Below, one piece after another: positions 47,881 through 57,597 of a DNA stretch of 64,000 nt (its first letter is position 1; the number at the start of each line of letters is the position of its first letter). The notes beneath the pieces are model-generated. The model made no database searches, had not been told where the DNA came from, and was given only the letters and a program-made list of their open reading frames with translations. A program made the translations under genes and the position numbers. The stretch comes from Harmothoe impar (lineage: Eukaryota > Annelida > Polychaeta > Phyllodocida > Polynoidae): NCBI GenBank assembly GCA_947462335.1, contig OX381705.1, forward strand, positions 42,548,675-42,612,674, in the 5' to 3' direction.

Positions 47881-48786
47881 TCACTTATATAGCGACAAGA
47901 CATCTGCCACCAGGCTGTCCTTCACCTTCCTTGAAGTGTAGTTGTCCGAGATGTACAGGAGTACTGACCAGCTACGCCAGTCACCATAAGTCTTTACATC
48001 GTGTAGTGGCAGAAAGGACGCTAGAAACGTCGCTGACCCCCGTCTCAGACTGTGGGAACTGAACTTGCCCACTAGGCCTGCTCGCTGGCACACAGACTGT
48101 AGTCTTGAAGAGAAGCTATTGTAATTATATGGAAATACAAAGGCATCTGGTGGCAAACGTGCCCAACCCAGGTAGGAGTGAAGCACTTTACACGGGCATA
48201 ATGCACTGTCAGTAGCCCTGACCACCGGTATCACAGTCACTCTCTCTCGGAATTGAACAGTCTTTGAAGATCTGATGGTAACTTCCAAGCCTGCTTCAGT
48301 CCAACCCAGATCCTTCACCCTCATAGTATGGGGGGACGCTACAACGTGGCTGACCCGTAATAAGCACCTGAACATCAACACTAAGGCGCACCAAAATTGT
48401 AAATCTCCAAACATGGTAAAGTTCAACACGTGATATATCCGTAATAACTCCTGTGGTGTGAGGGGATCAGCTTGAACACTCTCACAACCAAGCAGTCTCT
48501 TAGCGCCTTTCAACGTTGACTTGATTAGAAATGTAGAGGGGTCAATGTGCGGCACACCCCAATGGTCATGCAAGGCCCATAATCCGCTTATATAATTCAC
48601 AATCGTCACATAGCAACACTTTCGGGCCAGGAAAGTGATATACATTCCCACTGTCTGGACATCAGATGGCAAGGGAATCAAAGAGAATTCCTCACAAAAA
48701 CCAAAGTACTTCCTCCACTGACTCCTCCTTGCAAGTATGGTGTTCGCCGACCAGCAGTGTGACCTTACATCAGCCCATTCCTCCAT
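47881..48786 (-). CDS. Tyrosine recombinase (ORF3) of the YR retrotransposon
   Basis: The protein is 301 residues from the ATG at 48786. It is expected to integrate a circular DNA copy by site-specific strand exchange instead of using a DDE integrase. The catalytic set is complete: Arg144 (in LLRVSHVV), the box II pair His245-x-x-Arg248 (SHSLRR), Trp270 in the usual His/Trp position (GDWRS) and the nucleophile Tyr278 (LLYIS). A Lys near 175 (SSKTVQ) fits the beta-hairpin lysine. The N-terminal third fits a SAM-like core-binding domain. The frame is blocked by a stop just above 48840, so the ATG at 48786 is the natural start. It overlaps the end of the RT ORF by 17 bases in another frame, which suggests re-initiation or a separate transcript. 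Confidence 0.93.
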   Translation of the reverse strand: MEEWADVRSHCWSANTILARRSQWRKYFGFCEEFSLIPLPSDVQTVGMYITFLARKCCYVTIVNYISGLWALHDHWGVPHIDPSTFLIKSTLKGAKRLLGCESVQADPLTPQELLRIYHVLNFTMFGDLQFWCALVLMFRCLLRVSHVVASPHTMRVKDLGWTEAGLEVTIRSSKTVQFRERVTVIPVVRATDSALCPCKVLHSYLGWARLPPDAFVFPYNYNSFSSRLQSVCQRAGLVGKFSSHSLRRGSATFLASFLPLHDVKTYGDWRSWSVLLYISDNYTSRKVKDSLVADVLSLYK

Positions 48787-51004
48787 TAATGTGTGCCTCT
48801 CTGCAACATTCAGAGAAACCCAGAATTTCAGTTTCACAGATTATCATACAATTCCTGTCATTCAGACGAGACAGGGCGTCGGCAAGAATATTGTCTTCAG
48901 AACTAATACGGCATGCCTTCAGATTGATATTGTAGAAGGACGTGACCCAAAATATTTCTCTGAGCCACGCCATGGCGTAGGGGTTGACACTTCTACCTGA
49001 ATTTACCCAACTCTGTACCTGAGTATTGTCCGTCACTATCATGACATCCTGATTCCTCCAGCGTACACCCCACCTATGTACCGCTACCAGTACCGGCCAA
49101 AGTTCCGTAATGTTAATATGATCACTGAATGAATCATACACTGGAGGAAGCACATAATGCGGGCATGACATCTCTGGGTTTGACCACACACCCCAAAAAT
49201 AGTCATCTGGGAGATGAGCACCAAACCCATAGTTTGAAGAGTCAGTGTACACATAAGTCCAATCATGGCCCGCCCCCAACACTCGGGCTTTACCATTAAA
49301 CCATGTTACAAAACTAGCCCACCATATCAAGTCCTGCTGCATGATCTCATCTAGGACAATCATAGGCCCCTTTGTGTCTCTGAGTGTGTTGTAAATCCTC
49401 CTGGCAAACGTCCTCCCGCCCTTCACCACCGTGGCGCAATGCGCCAACAGTCCTGACACCTCCTCCAGGGTCTTCCTCTTGCACACAGGCTTATCTAACA
49501 AGGCCACAACTTCATTTTTCACCCGGGCCAACTTTGAGTCATCAATAGATACTGTCATCTTCACCGAATCCACCATAATCCCCAGGTACTTGAATAATTG
49601 ACTCGGTTCCACCACCTTCTTTTCGGCCACCGCAAACCCAAAGTTCAAAGACATATCATGTAGGGTTTGTTGTGCAGCAGCACAAGTGGCCTCATCACCA
49701 CCCAACACGACAAAATCGTCTAGGTAATTCACACAACGATCCACGTCTTGTTTGTTGCAACATTTCACAATAAAATTAGAAAATTGAGTGAAACAGAACG
49801 GAGCACATTTCAGACCGAAGCACAAACGTAAATCCTCCAAGTATACTTCCTGTCCACCCACATACCATCTGAGACCTTGGTAAGTCCGGTGACTCGGTGT
49901 CAAGTGAATTGTCCTGTACGCTGATTGGATGTCAGTCACTCCACCATAATCACAGTGATGTAGCATACTCACTACCGTATCAATGTTTTTGTATCTGAAC
50001 TTAGAACAAGTGGTGTCCATGTATTCATTAATGCACTCTCCCTCTGGACGGGAACAATCTGTGATGGGTCGCAACTTTCCGTCAGATTTTTCAATGCCAC
50101 CCAAAGAGTGAATACAAGTCGGTTTGTCTTGCACCACCCAGACTTTTCCCTCACCCAGTTCAGTTGCCACTTTGTCATTCATTTCACTCTCAAAATCAAA
50201 TATCGTCAAATAATTCACACAATCATACTGTGAAGGGCAACCCTTGTCCACAATGCGGACGCCCCTATAAGCACATGTCAATACATACAGATCAGAACCT
50301 GTTACATCATCACGAAAACCCATGACTGCCGCAGCAAAACGACAGGGCTTCAAGTCACAGCTGACGCCACACAATTTATACTGACAACAACAAACGCCCT
50401 CAATACAGTCATCAAACACCGGAGCAACACACCCCGGCCCTATCTCCACCAGCGCCACCGGGACCCCCAGCTTGTATGCATTACCATAATCGACACAATT
50501 TGTATGACTAGTATCTATACTCACAAACTCCGTTAATTCCTCCCAGTAATCCAAATTGTCCACCTCCACCTCCACCACTCGGCCACCATCGTGACCTACA
50601 TTGACACGCGCGACTGCATTTTTGTGACCGATACGGTCCACAGATTTGAACAATTTTTGAACACATGAATAATCATTCAAGAATTCACCAGAATTCCCAT
50701 CAAGAATCACATCATCCTCCTCTACCAAGCCAATTAAATCTGTGGATTTAAACGCCTCATAAGGATCCACAGGTATTTCTACAAATGAGTCGCCATTTTC
50801 ACAATCGCGCCAGGTTGTGACCACTGCGCTGGGAACAACAAAAGGTGCCACTTCGACACTCAAAACCACCGTAGTAATTACATCATCGCTGACCACATTA
50901 GGTGTGATACACACCTCAACTTCACCCTGATTGTCAACAACAATACCAGTAAGTGTTTTGCCCAAACCAACAGCGGGGGCTCCACTACATGAGTCAGAAC
51001 GTAG
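48770..51004 (-). CDS. Reverse transcriptase/RNase H (ORF2) of the YR retrotransposon
   Basis: The frame of 744 codons begins directly after the gag UGA (51005-51007) and lies in the same frame. Its first in-frame ATG is only at 50323, about 228 codons in, so independent initiation near the start is unlikely and readthrough of the UGA is inferred. Roughly residues 308-500 form the RT, with GKLRPITDCSRP as an early motif and YLDD (about residues 427-430) as the catalytic box. Roughly 580-715 form RNase H, with TDSS, ITEL, TDNT and NILADALSR carrying the acidic residues. The first ~230 residues are unassigned and cysteine-bearing (VCCCQYKLCGVSCDLKPC). No protease or methyltransferase motif is seen. 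It copies the element RNA into DNA in a particle with the gag-like protein. No frameshift or internal stop. Confidence 0.92.
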   Translation of the reverse strand, partial: LRSDSCSGAPAVGLGKTLTGIVVDNQGEVEVCITPNVVSDDVITTVVLSVEVAPFVVPSAVVTTWRDCENGDSFVEIPVDPYEAFKSTDLIGLVEEDDVILDGNSGEFLNDYSCVQKLFKSVDRIGHKNAVARVNVGHDGGRVVEVEVDNLDYWEELTEFVSIDTSHTNCVDYGNAYKLGVPVALVEIGPGCVAPVFDDCIEGVCCCQYKLCGVSCDLKPCRFAAAVMGFRDDVTGSDLYVLTCAYRGVRIVDKGCPSQYDCVNYLTIFDFESEMNDKVATELGEGKVWVVQDKPTCIHSLGGIEKSDGKLRPITDCSRPEGECINEYMDTTCSKFRYKNIDTVVSMLHHCDYGGVTDIQSAYRTIHLTPSHRTYQGLRWYVGGQEVYLEDLRLCFGLKCAPFCFTQFSNFIVKCCNKQDVDRCVNYLDDFVVLGGDEATCAAAQQTLHDMSLNFGFAVAEKKVVEPSQLFKYLGIMVDSVKMTVSIDDSKLARVKNEVVALLDKPVCKRKTLEEVSGLLAHCATVVKGGRTFARRIYNTLRDTKGPMIVLDEIMQQDLIWWASFVTWFNGKARVLGAGHDWTYVYTDSSNYGFGAHLPDDYFWGVWSNPEMSCPHYVLPPVYDSFSDHINITELWPVLVAVHRWGVRWRNQDVMIVTDNTQVQSWVNSGRSVNPYAMAWLREIFWVTSFYNINLKACRISSEDNILADALSRLNDRNCMIICETEILGFSECCREAHINGGMG

Positions 51005-51007
51005 TCA
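50999..51007 (-). other. Leaky stop context UGA-CUA between gag and RT frames
   Basis: On the minus strand the gag ORF ends GTA TGA CTA CGT. UGA followed by CUA is the best documented readthrough context in alphaviruses and animal genes. The downstream frame stays open for 744 codons. Position and frame are seen directly; actual readthrough is inferred. Confidence 0.7.
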
Positions 51008-52537
51008 TACCCCATTATCGCCCGCCCCCTTTTTGGGACAGTCGTTCATGTTGTGACTCTGGCTGTCACAGTGGACACATTGATGTTTAAACTGGCAACC
51101 CTCGCACGGGAAATTCTGACAGAACTTGAAACAAATCCCCCTTCCCGCTGCAATTTTCCTCCAGCCCGTAAGGCTATTCTGGGGTTTTCTACCCTGGTAC
51201 CCCCCTCTGTAACCAGATTGGCTACCCTGATTACCTTGACGGCCCCAATTAGAAGTAGCACCCCTCTGCTTGAGACTATCATGTGCTGCCATAGCAGCCT
51301 TAGTACCAGCCACCCCCAACTTTCGATTGGAGACATTGGTATCTGCGCCATGAAACACCACCAACCCCCAATTACGAGCCCTTTCCATAAACACCTCATC
51401 GTAGGCCACAAGGGCCCTCACATCATAAATCCCCGTCCGGGCCATCTCTGCCACATAATTTGTATGTTCTACATAGCCCCTGACGTCTTCCCCATAGTAT
51501 ATGAGATCTTTCATAAGACAATTCTGGAAATACCACAAATCCTCATAACTACTAACAATCAACTGTTTTCTACGATCATTGACAGGGACATAGTTGCGGT
51601 AATCAAACCTACTCAAGTCAGTCTCTTGTGGTCGACAACAACCTCCTTGGTGATGAGCGTTAGGACTGGCAGCGTAGTAGCTTGACGCTGCTTGTTCCTG
51701 GTGTTGACGAGCTGAATACTGATGAGCTGCAAAATCATGGGACGGATGATAGGCCCCATCCCCTCCGCCACGGCCGCCCTGGTTGTGACCTCCTCCACCG
51801 CGTCCGGCACCGTAATCCCCCTGATCGTGCGCCTGGTTGTAGCTACCCCCACCATACACAGCACCCTGAGAATAGGGAGTGCTGTACTGGCCGGGAGCAA
51901 CAGGAGCATTGTAATACGGACGATGCTGCTGGGAGCCACCATGGTGCGGCCCCGAGAAGTCGAACTTGCGCGGGGCGCCATCTTGGTTGTCAGCGACGCC
52001 GTCCCCGGTGGCGGGAGCGCCATGTTGTTTCCTCGACAAAGACACAACCTCGTCAAGCTTCACAGTAATGGATCCAAGCAAGTCCAGCAACTTCTCCACA
52101 GGTGAGATTTTAGTATCCTTCTCACCAGACTTAGGACTCTCTGCTGCTGCAGGCTCGGATTTCTTCTCGGCCGCCTTCTTCTTGGCCGCCGCCTTGGCCG
52201 CCGCCATCTTGACCTTAGCCAATTCGGCCTTAGCCGCCTCCAACTTTGACAAATCGGCGGCCGTCACCCCCGATTGTGCTGCCTCCTTTTCTGCCTGTAG
52301 CCTCGCCGCCTCCACACGACCACGCTCAGCGGCCGTCTTGGTCGCCAACTCCTTGGTCGCCGCCTTAATGTCCGCCGGCAAGGCCTCATAGAGAACCTCC
52401 TCGTCCAACTCGTGCAAACTCTTCTCTAGCTCCTCCAGTAACTTATTATCCTCCTCCTCCTTCGCTCTCGTACATTCCGGGCAATGCTTAAACCGCCCAT
52501 CATACTCACTCCTGCAGGTATTGCAAGTCTTAGGCAT
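51005..52537 (-). CDS. Gag-like nucleic-acid-binding protein (ORF1) of the YR retrotransposon
   Basis: The protein is 510 residues from the ATG at 52537, 13 bases inside A1; the frame is open further into A1, but that start is not needed. The N terminus has paired CxxC motifs (Cys5, 8, 19, 22), a zinc-ribbon look. Next is a long Ala/Lys/Glu coiled-coil-like segment (about 30-140), then a Gly/Tyr/His/Gln-rich low-complexity segment (about 195-300), a folded-looking part, and a C-terminal cysteine/histidine cluster ending in CVHCDSQSHNMNDC, a CX2CX4HX4C zinc knuckle. This layout fits a structural RNA-binding Gag. It ends in UGA followed by CUA, after which the RT frame continues in phase, so a Gag-Pol fusion by readthrough is likely. 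Confidence 0.88.
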   Translation of the reverse strand: MPKTCNTCRSEYDGRFKHCPECTRAKEEEDNKLLEELEKSLHELDEEVLYEALPADIKAATKELATKTAAERGRVEAARLQAEKEAAQSGVTAADLSKLEAAKAELAKVKMAAAKAAAKKKAAEKKSEPAAAESPKSGEKDTKISPVEKLLDLLGSITVKLDEVVSLSRKQHGAPATGDGVADNQDGAPRKFDFSGPHHGGSQQHRPYYNAPVAPGQYSTPYSQGAVYGGGSYNQAHDQGDYGAGRGGGGHNQGGRGGGDGAYHPSHDFAAHQYSARQHQEQAASSYYAASPNAHHQGGCCRPQETDLSRFDYRNYVPVNDRRKQLIVSSYEDLWYFQNCLMKDLIYYGEDVRGYVEHTNYVAEMARTGIYDVRALVAYDEVFMERARNWGLVVFHGADTNVSNRKLGVAGTKAAMAAHDSLKQRGATSNWGRQGNQGSQSGYRGGYQGRKPQNSLTGWRKIAAGRGICFKFCQNFPCEGCQFKHQCVHCDSQSHNMNDCPKKGAGDNGV

Positions 52538-52549
52538 CTTGAGAGTCTT

Positions 52550-52719
52550 AGAAAAAATACACAAGTTCACATGGCGAGTTACAAACAGGTTCTGACCATG
52601 GGCGGTCAAATGTAGACCCACCTGCCCCCAAGTGGGCAGTGGAGGAACTAGAGTGGGAGTTTAGTTCGGTATTTGTACAATATATCCCTATAATCTTATG
52701 AATATTATTGGTGACATAT
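52550..52719 (-). repeat. Split direct repeat A1 (5' end of the YR retrotransposon)
   Basis: 170 bp matching A2 (47593-47762), identical by eye. It is the 5' terminus and presumably holds the promoter. The gag ATG lies 13 bases inside its inner border. Its outer end runs into a (TA)n tract. Confidence 0.9.
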
Positions 52720-52737
52720 ATATATATATACACTAAA

Positions 52738-52802
<65 letters not shown>
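52720..52802. repeat. (TA)n tract at the right junction of the YR retrotransposon
   Basis: About 80 bp of mostly alternating TA with a short interruption (ACACTAAAA) near 52731. It is probably the continuation of the tract at 47355-47487, split by the insertion. Confidence 0.9.
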
Positions 52803-52805
<3 letters not shown>

Positions 52806-55091
52806 ACACAAATGTGGACTACAATTCCCTATACATCAGTGGTCGTCATGTTTGCAGGGTTTTTTTGCCGTTGTAAAATGCTATAGCGTTACCACAAATG
52901 TCCCCATTCCATGGAGACAGATAAAAGAAATATAATAAAACACTGAAAATCACAGCAACATACAATGCACCAGAAATACATTTGTCTCTCCTGTCATGCT
53001 AGACCATAAATGCGATGAAATAAGATTAATTGAGATAGCTACACTGTATTGTAGTTCTGAACCGGATATGTAGATAATTTCGGCAACTATATGTGATCAA
53101 AACTGCCCATGAACACAGGCTGCGCCCAATAGTGCCTAGCCTAGTAGATGTAGAATGACCTCTTCTTTTACAACGGGACATATATAGCGACGGGAGAATA
53201 CCTATGAGTAATGCGTGTAGGGTCAGTAGGCTTTTGCACAACAAATAATGATATCGTTATCCTTCAGAAATGTTATGATGACGATCTCCTTTTGGTGAAT
53301 GTTTCTAAGGTAACAGCCCACATGTGGAATATGTCCCCGAATGAGCTCTTGAAAGATTTTAGGGAGATACATACGTAGCCCTACATCAAACATTTTGATT
53401 AACAGTTAACCAATGCGTGGAAGTGCCTATATAATAATGATATCACAATGCTCATAGTACGTGCACAGTGATCTACATAGGAAGGTAACGTCATTATTTG
53501 TATATACTTTATCTAAGACGACTAGTGGTGAACATACTTTTATGGCTATCAGAGGTTAGGAGTGGGGAGAGTATAGGTGGGGGATCAGACTACCCTAACC
53601 ACAGACCTTGTCAACCATCCATCTAACCATCCCACCTCCCTGTGGTCAGATGCCCCTCACCACGGGCCACCACTGAGCTAAACCTAGGGGGGGAGGTCAG
53701 ATGTTTCTGGTAACAGAAACAGGGTAGTCAACTCCAAGTTCCCCCTCTGCATTGAGCATCGCATTCTGGTGAAAATGCATGCATTTGGATGCATTAAAAT
53801 GGCATGATCTCATGGATTTGAATAATAAATGATATTACTGGGATGCAGAACACACAATTTTGCATTAATCTGGAGATATACCCACATTTAGCAAAGTCCC
53901 CCCTCTGCTTTGTGTCAACATTGCTGCGGTCCTTAAAGCACATGGCCTGCATACCTACAACACTGTGGGGAGCAAGAAAAGGACAGGGGTCTGTACACAG
54001 GTAGCACAGGTAGCCAAGTGTAGCAGCCAGACTGGCCCACACTATCCTACCTGACGGTAGGACTAGGACTCTGCTTGGAGACAGAGGTCAGTTGGTGCGC
54101 GTGCCCCTCACCATATACAACGTCTGGCTTGGACGTGTAGCTCTACGCCGGGACATGTATATATCTACGTGTTACTGTGTACCTATCATCATATGACATT
54201 AGTCACATGTCCGTGTGTCGCATCGATATGTATCGTGGCATAGGTGCACCTACCAAAAATCAGAAAGGCTAAACACATTGCAAACCTATGTGTTTAAGAT
54301 TTAATGATTTGTAACAGTTGTAAATGTCCACGTTTTCTCCAGTCGTGCATTATCAACACTGAAGTTTTGAATTGATGGCATGTTGATGTCTATATTTGGC
54401 CCTTTTTATCACGTTTTTACTTTATCTTTTTATGACTGTAAAAAGAGAGAAATAGATATGTTCGACTTTCAGCCCCCCTCCCGAATACCAGTTGTTTAAA
54501 TCTATTAAAAGCAAAATGTAGTTATTCAAATCTAAAAACTAGCTGTTCAAATCGATCAATCATTAAATAGATAACTGACAGTTATAGGGAAACGGTTATT
54601 TCAAGTGGCAACTAGCGTTGAGTAATCTTAATATCTGGGTCAACTTCAAAGACCCCGAATATTGTCTTTTTATCTCTACCGATTACACTTTACTAACTCT
54701 TCAATTGACCCTACACATATCCATCCCACCCCCTCCGACATTGGAGTCATGCTGCTCTTACAAGTTATCTTATACGGTTATCTGCAATGTTACTCCCCAT
54801 ATGCCTTGTGCATGTTCAGGTGGGCTGGCTGATGATGGTTAAATTCCAACTTTAAAGTTCATCATACTGGAAACACCGGTCTTTAAAATCAATCACAATC
54901 ATCATTGTCGGGCTCAGTGTGTAGCTACAACACTGAGGGTTCTTTCTCACATTATTGGTCATTTCTTTCAGCTTTTTTTCTAGCTGAAGAATTAAATAAT
55001 TCTCCAAACCCAAACAATGCCTACATGTATATTATAATAGTTATGAGTCTCCACTAGCTACCGTTTTGACATATCATAAGAATGGACCAAC
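52803..55091. other. Gene-free stretch
   Basis: No gene, RNA or strong repeat could be supported. Open frames are short and without domains. Confidence 0.5.
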
Positions 55092-55347
55092 TTTAAAGGC
55101 CCAGTGCCCCTATATATACGACTGCGCTCTGACTGTGTAGTTGGACGTGCAGTAAGAACTGCGGGTTTAAACCCGGGGCTGCCGTATAAAGGGCTGAGTA
55201 CCAGACTACTGTCCTGTTATGCCTGCACTCTGACTGTTGCTGCCCCCTCCCCTTTGAACCCGCAGGTCTCGGTACCCCTCCACCGACAGTCAGGGCGCAG
55301 TCGGGACAGGTACTCAGCCCTATTTATAGGAGAGCTGGGGCTTTAAG
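55092..55347. mobile_element. 256-bp MITE-like element, GGCTTTAAAG ends
   Basis: The left end TTTAAAGGCCCAGTGCCCCT and the inverted right end CTTAAAGCCCCAGCTCTCCT match. Further inward CGACTGCGCTCTGACTGT recurs in both arms. The right arm has an extra GGGCTGAGTACCTGTC block, which also occurs internally near 55190. A partial relative lies at 60190-60285. Confidence 0.65.
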
Positions 55348-55888
55348 AACCTCCTTTAATTAGCCAACCCGCCTGCACTGAGGCCACTCAAATAATTGCT
55401 TCTCATCACCAAGCAGTGAAAAATATGACCAGGGTGATTTCATTCTTTTTTTACTTGGGGCTTGAATACATAGGTAAATTTGGACTTTTCGTGTACTAAC
55501 CCCCACCCCCCTCTGGTGGGTGTTGGTAGTATTAGAGTGTCTGGGTGCCAGGAACTACCTACTCACCCTACACAGGTGTAGACCGGTTCTCACCTGCATA
55601 CCACACTACACACTCTGACTCAGATATTGGACGGTGCGGTCCCCTGTGTGGTCACCTCTGATTTTCCACATCAAAAATTGTTATGATGCAAGTTACTCGA
55701 GCTGACTGCATTACTGACGACATAAGCTTCAAGTTGATACAAAATATACCAAATATGCAAATATTTTTCTAATTTTAACATTTTTCATAAAAAATGTTTT
55801 AAAAAAAAGTGTTCCCCAAATCATGACTTTTATGATGCACAGAATTCGCAGACCATTATATATATATACTGATGTTACTAGGGATATT

Positions 55889-56020
55889 GATGCAATAACA
55901 GGTGGGGACAGAGGCACGAGTTCGTTATAGCGCTAGATATTGCACGACGCCGAAGGCGGAGTGCAATATCTAGCGCTATAATTAACGAGTGCCTCTGTAC
56001 CCACCTTTTAATGCGTTTAT
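55889..56020. repeat. Large near-perfect hairpin around GCGCTAGATATTGCAC
   Basis: Bases 55925-55945 are the exact inverse of 55961-55981, with loop GACGCCGAAGGCGGA that contains its own GCC/GGC stem. Outward, GGTGGGGACAGAGGCACGAG (55901 on) pairs with CTCGT/GTGCCTCTGTACCCACC on the right, giving arms of about 45-55 bp with few mismatches. No coding content. Confidence 0.85.
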
Positions 56021-56112
56021 ACCACCATTTCTTCAAAATATGTCGATATATAACGTATTAGGCCTACCTTTTTCAATTTTCCATTTTGTCTCCGAACGAC
56101 TGGCACACTCAC

Positions 56113-56300
56113 CGCCGAGCGCCATGATCTTGTTCATCGTGCGGTCAATGTGTCTTGAAAAACATCCAAATATGGCGAAATTAGACAATGTCAAGCTTAT
56201 TCCTTCAATCCAGAACATGTTTAGAGCTCCTTGTTGATGATGCCGTGCAGTATTAGCCTTTTAATTGCGTAAATTCCACATATTTCGACATTTTGCGATC
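56113..56300 (-). other. Left arm of divergent inverted pair: possible promoter-proximal first exon
   Basis: Read on the minus strand from 56300, this arm has a 12-codon upstream ORF (56291-56253), then an ATG at 56218 opening 35 codons that start MFWIEGISLT, ending at a donor-like GGCG|GTGAGT (exon side at 56113). The other arm (56446-56634) has the same order in mirror image. The pair could be a head-to-head duplicated promoter and first exon, or a fold-back element. No downstream exon is identified. Confidence 0.35.
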
Positions 56301-56445
56301 GATAACAGCCCGCCAGGACTAGTGAACAAGGAGACGACATAGATCACGTGTCCGACTGACGCGCCCAACTGACCTAGTTTCCGCGGTGGCTTCGATCAGC
56401 TGATCGTCCTCCGCCCGCCCCAAAAACAACCCTAACCGGGCTGGC
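56301..56445. promoter_or_regulatory. CpG-bearing spacer between the two arms (possible bidirectional promoter)
   Basis: A 145-bp unique spacer, more GC- and CpG-rich than the surroundings, with CACGTG (E box), GACGCGCC, CCGCGG and the palindrome CGATCAGCTGATCG. It lies exactly between two divergently arranged ORF-bearing arms, the position expected of a shared promoter. The function is inferred from position only. Confidence 0.3.
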
Positions 56446-56634
56446 ACCATGCACAAAATGTCGAAATATGAGGAATTTACGCAATTAAAAGGCTAATACT
56501 GCATGGCATCATCAAGAAGGATATCTATTTATGTACTGGATTGAAGGAATAAGCCTGACATGCTCTAATTTGGCCACATTTGGATGTTATTCGACATGCA
56601 TTCACCGGACGATCAACAAAATCATGGCAACAAG
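56446..56634 (+). other. Right arm of divergent inverted pair: possible promoter-proximal first exon
   Basis: It mirrors the left arm. It has a 12-codon upstream ORF (56458-56496) differing from the left one at a single codon, then an ATG at 56531 opening a frame that starts MYWIEGISLT, up to a strong donor ACAAG|GTAAGT (exon end 56634). The two arms differ in donor phase (104 against 106 coding bases), and changes in the longer frame are mostly amino-acid altering. Protein constraint is therefore not shown. Confidence 0.35.
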
Positions 56635-56670
56635 GTAAGTCAGTATTGGCTTCCTACCCACGTTATATGT

Positions 56671-56744
56671 GTCGTCTTCATGGCGCATGAGGTTAGGCGC
56701 TCGAGTCTGGCTTCAGCGGCCGGGGTTCGCAACCCGGACGAGTC
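56671..56744 (+). repeat. tRNA-like (SINE head) module
   Basis: TGGCGCATGAGGTTAGGCGC resembles an A box and GGGGTTCGCAACCC is a strong B box with T-stem pairing. The outer TCGTC and GACGA could form part of an acceptor stem. Unpaired positions and the lack of a clear anticodon arm favour a SINE head over a working tRNA. It lies just past the possible donor of the right arm. Confidence 0.55.
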
Positions 56745-57597
56745 ACATTAATTTCGTAGCCAAAATGGCTATGCCCATCTTTCATTAGGTTGTTAAAATA
56801 TATAGAGACGTCTTGGTGTAAAAAATTAGTTCTGAGCGTGCGTATATCCTGAGATATACGCACGGCAAATATCCACTCTCTGCACGGGAAACGCCAGAAT
56901 CGTGGTATAAATTGGTCTATTACCCTACTGTACTGACTTGGGCAGAACTCTGAGAGCCAAGCGAATCAACTGGGGCATTACACTATCACACCTGAAGTTC
57001 CCTAATGTTTACTAACCATCTGATTGGTGTGCGTATTGACATCGTCTTTGCACCTGCTAAGAGACATTGGCTGAATACATTTGTATTATACTTTATAGAT
57101 AGCCTAAAACATGGTCGAATTAAAGATGTTCACCCAACCAGGCAAAGCCGGGTGAGACACAGGTGGGCCAGTTTGGTGTTCACAAAATGGTGTACCTATA
57201 CTATAGCGAAGACTCGGTTTTCTCCGTATGGGCAGCCATGTTAGTTCTGTGCTCGCAACTTATCGTGAGACTTAGGCAGTGACCAGACAGTCACACACCA
57301 TAGCTTCCGGGGAACAGGCTACAATACGAGAGCAGAGCCAAGGTCTCACGAGATTGCTGGTGTCGGTGTAAACAGTGTGGGTGCGGGAACAAGTCCGATC
57401 CCGGTAGAGGCCTATAGGGTATACCGCCCATGAGATGACGAGCGGGTATGTTGGTACCATGAATGGACTGGCATATGTCTCAATCAGGTTGCCATTAATC
57501 ATGGGGCCAATTATCCACAGGGCTATTATAGACATTGGGCTGATCATCCTCGGGGCAAATCGCCATCAGGTCTATTGTCCACAGGGCTCCTGATCTA

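Noticed and set aside
51053..52391. Several plus-strand frames opposite the gag ORF
   Set aside because: They are antisense shadows of a GC-rich coding region and have no domain of their own.
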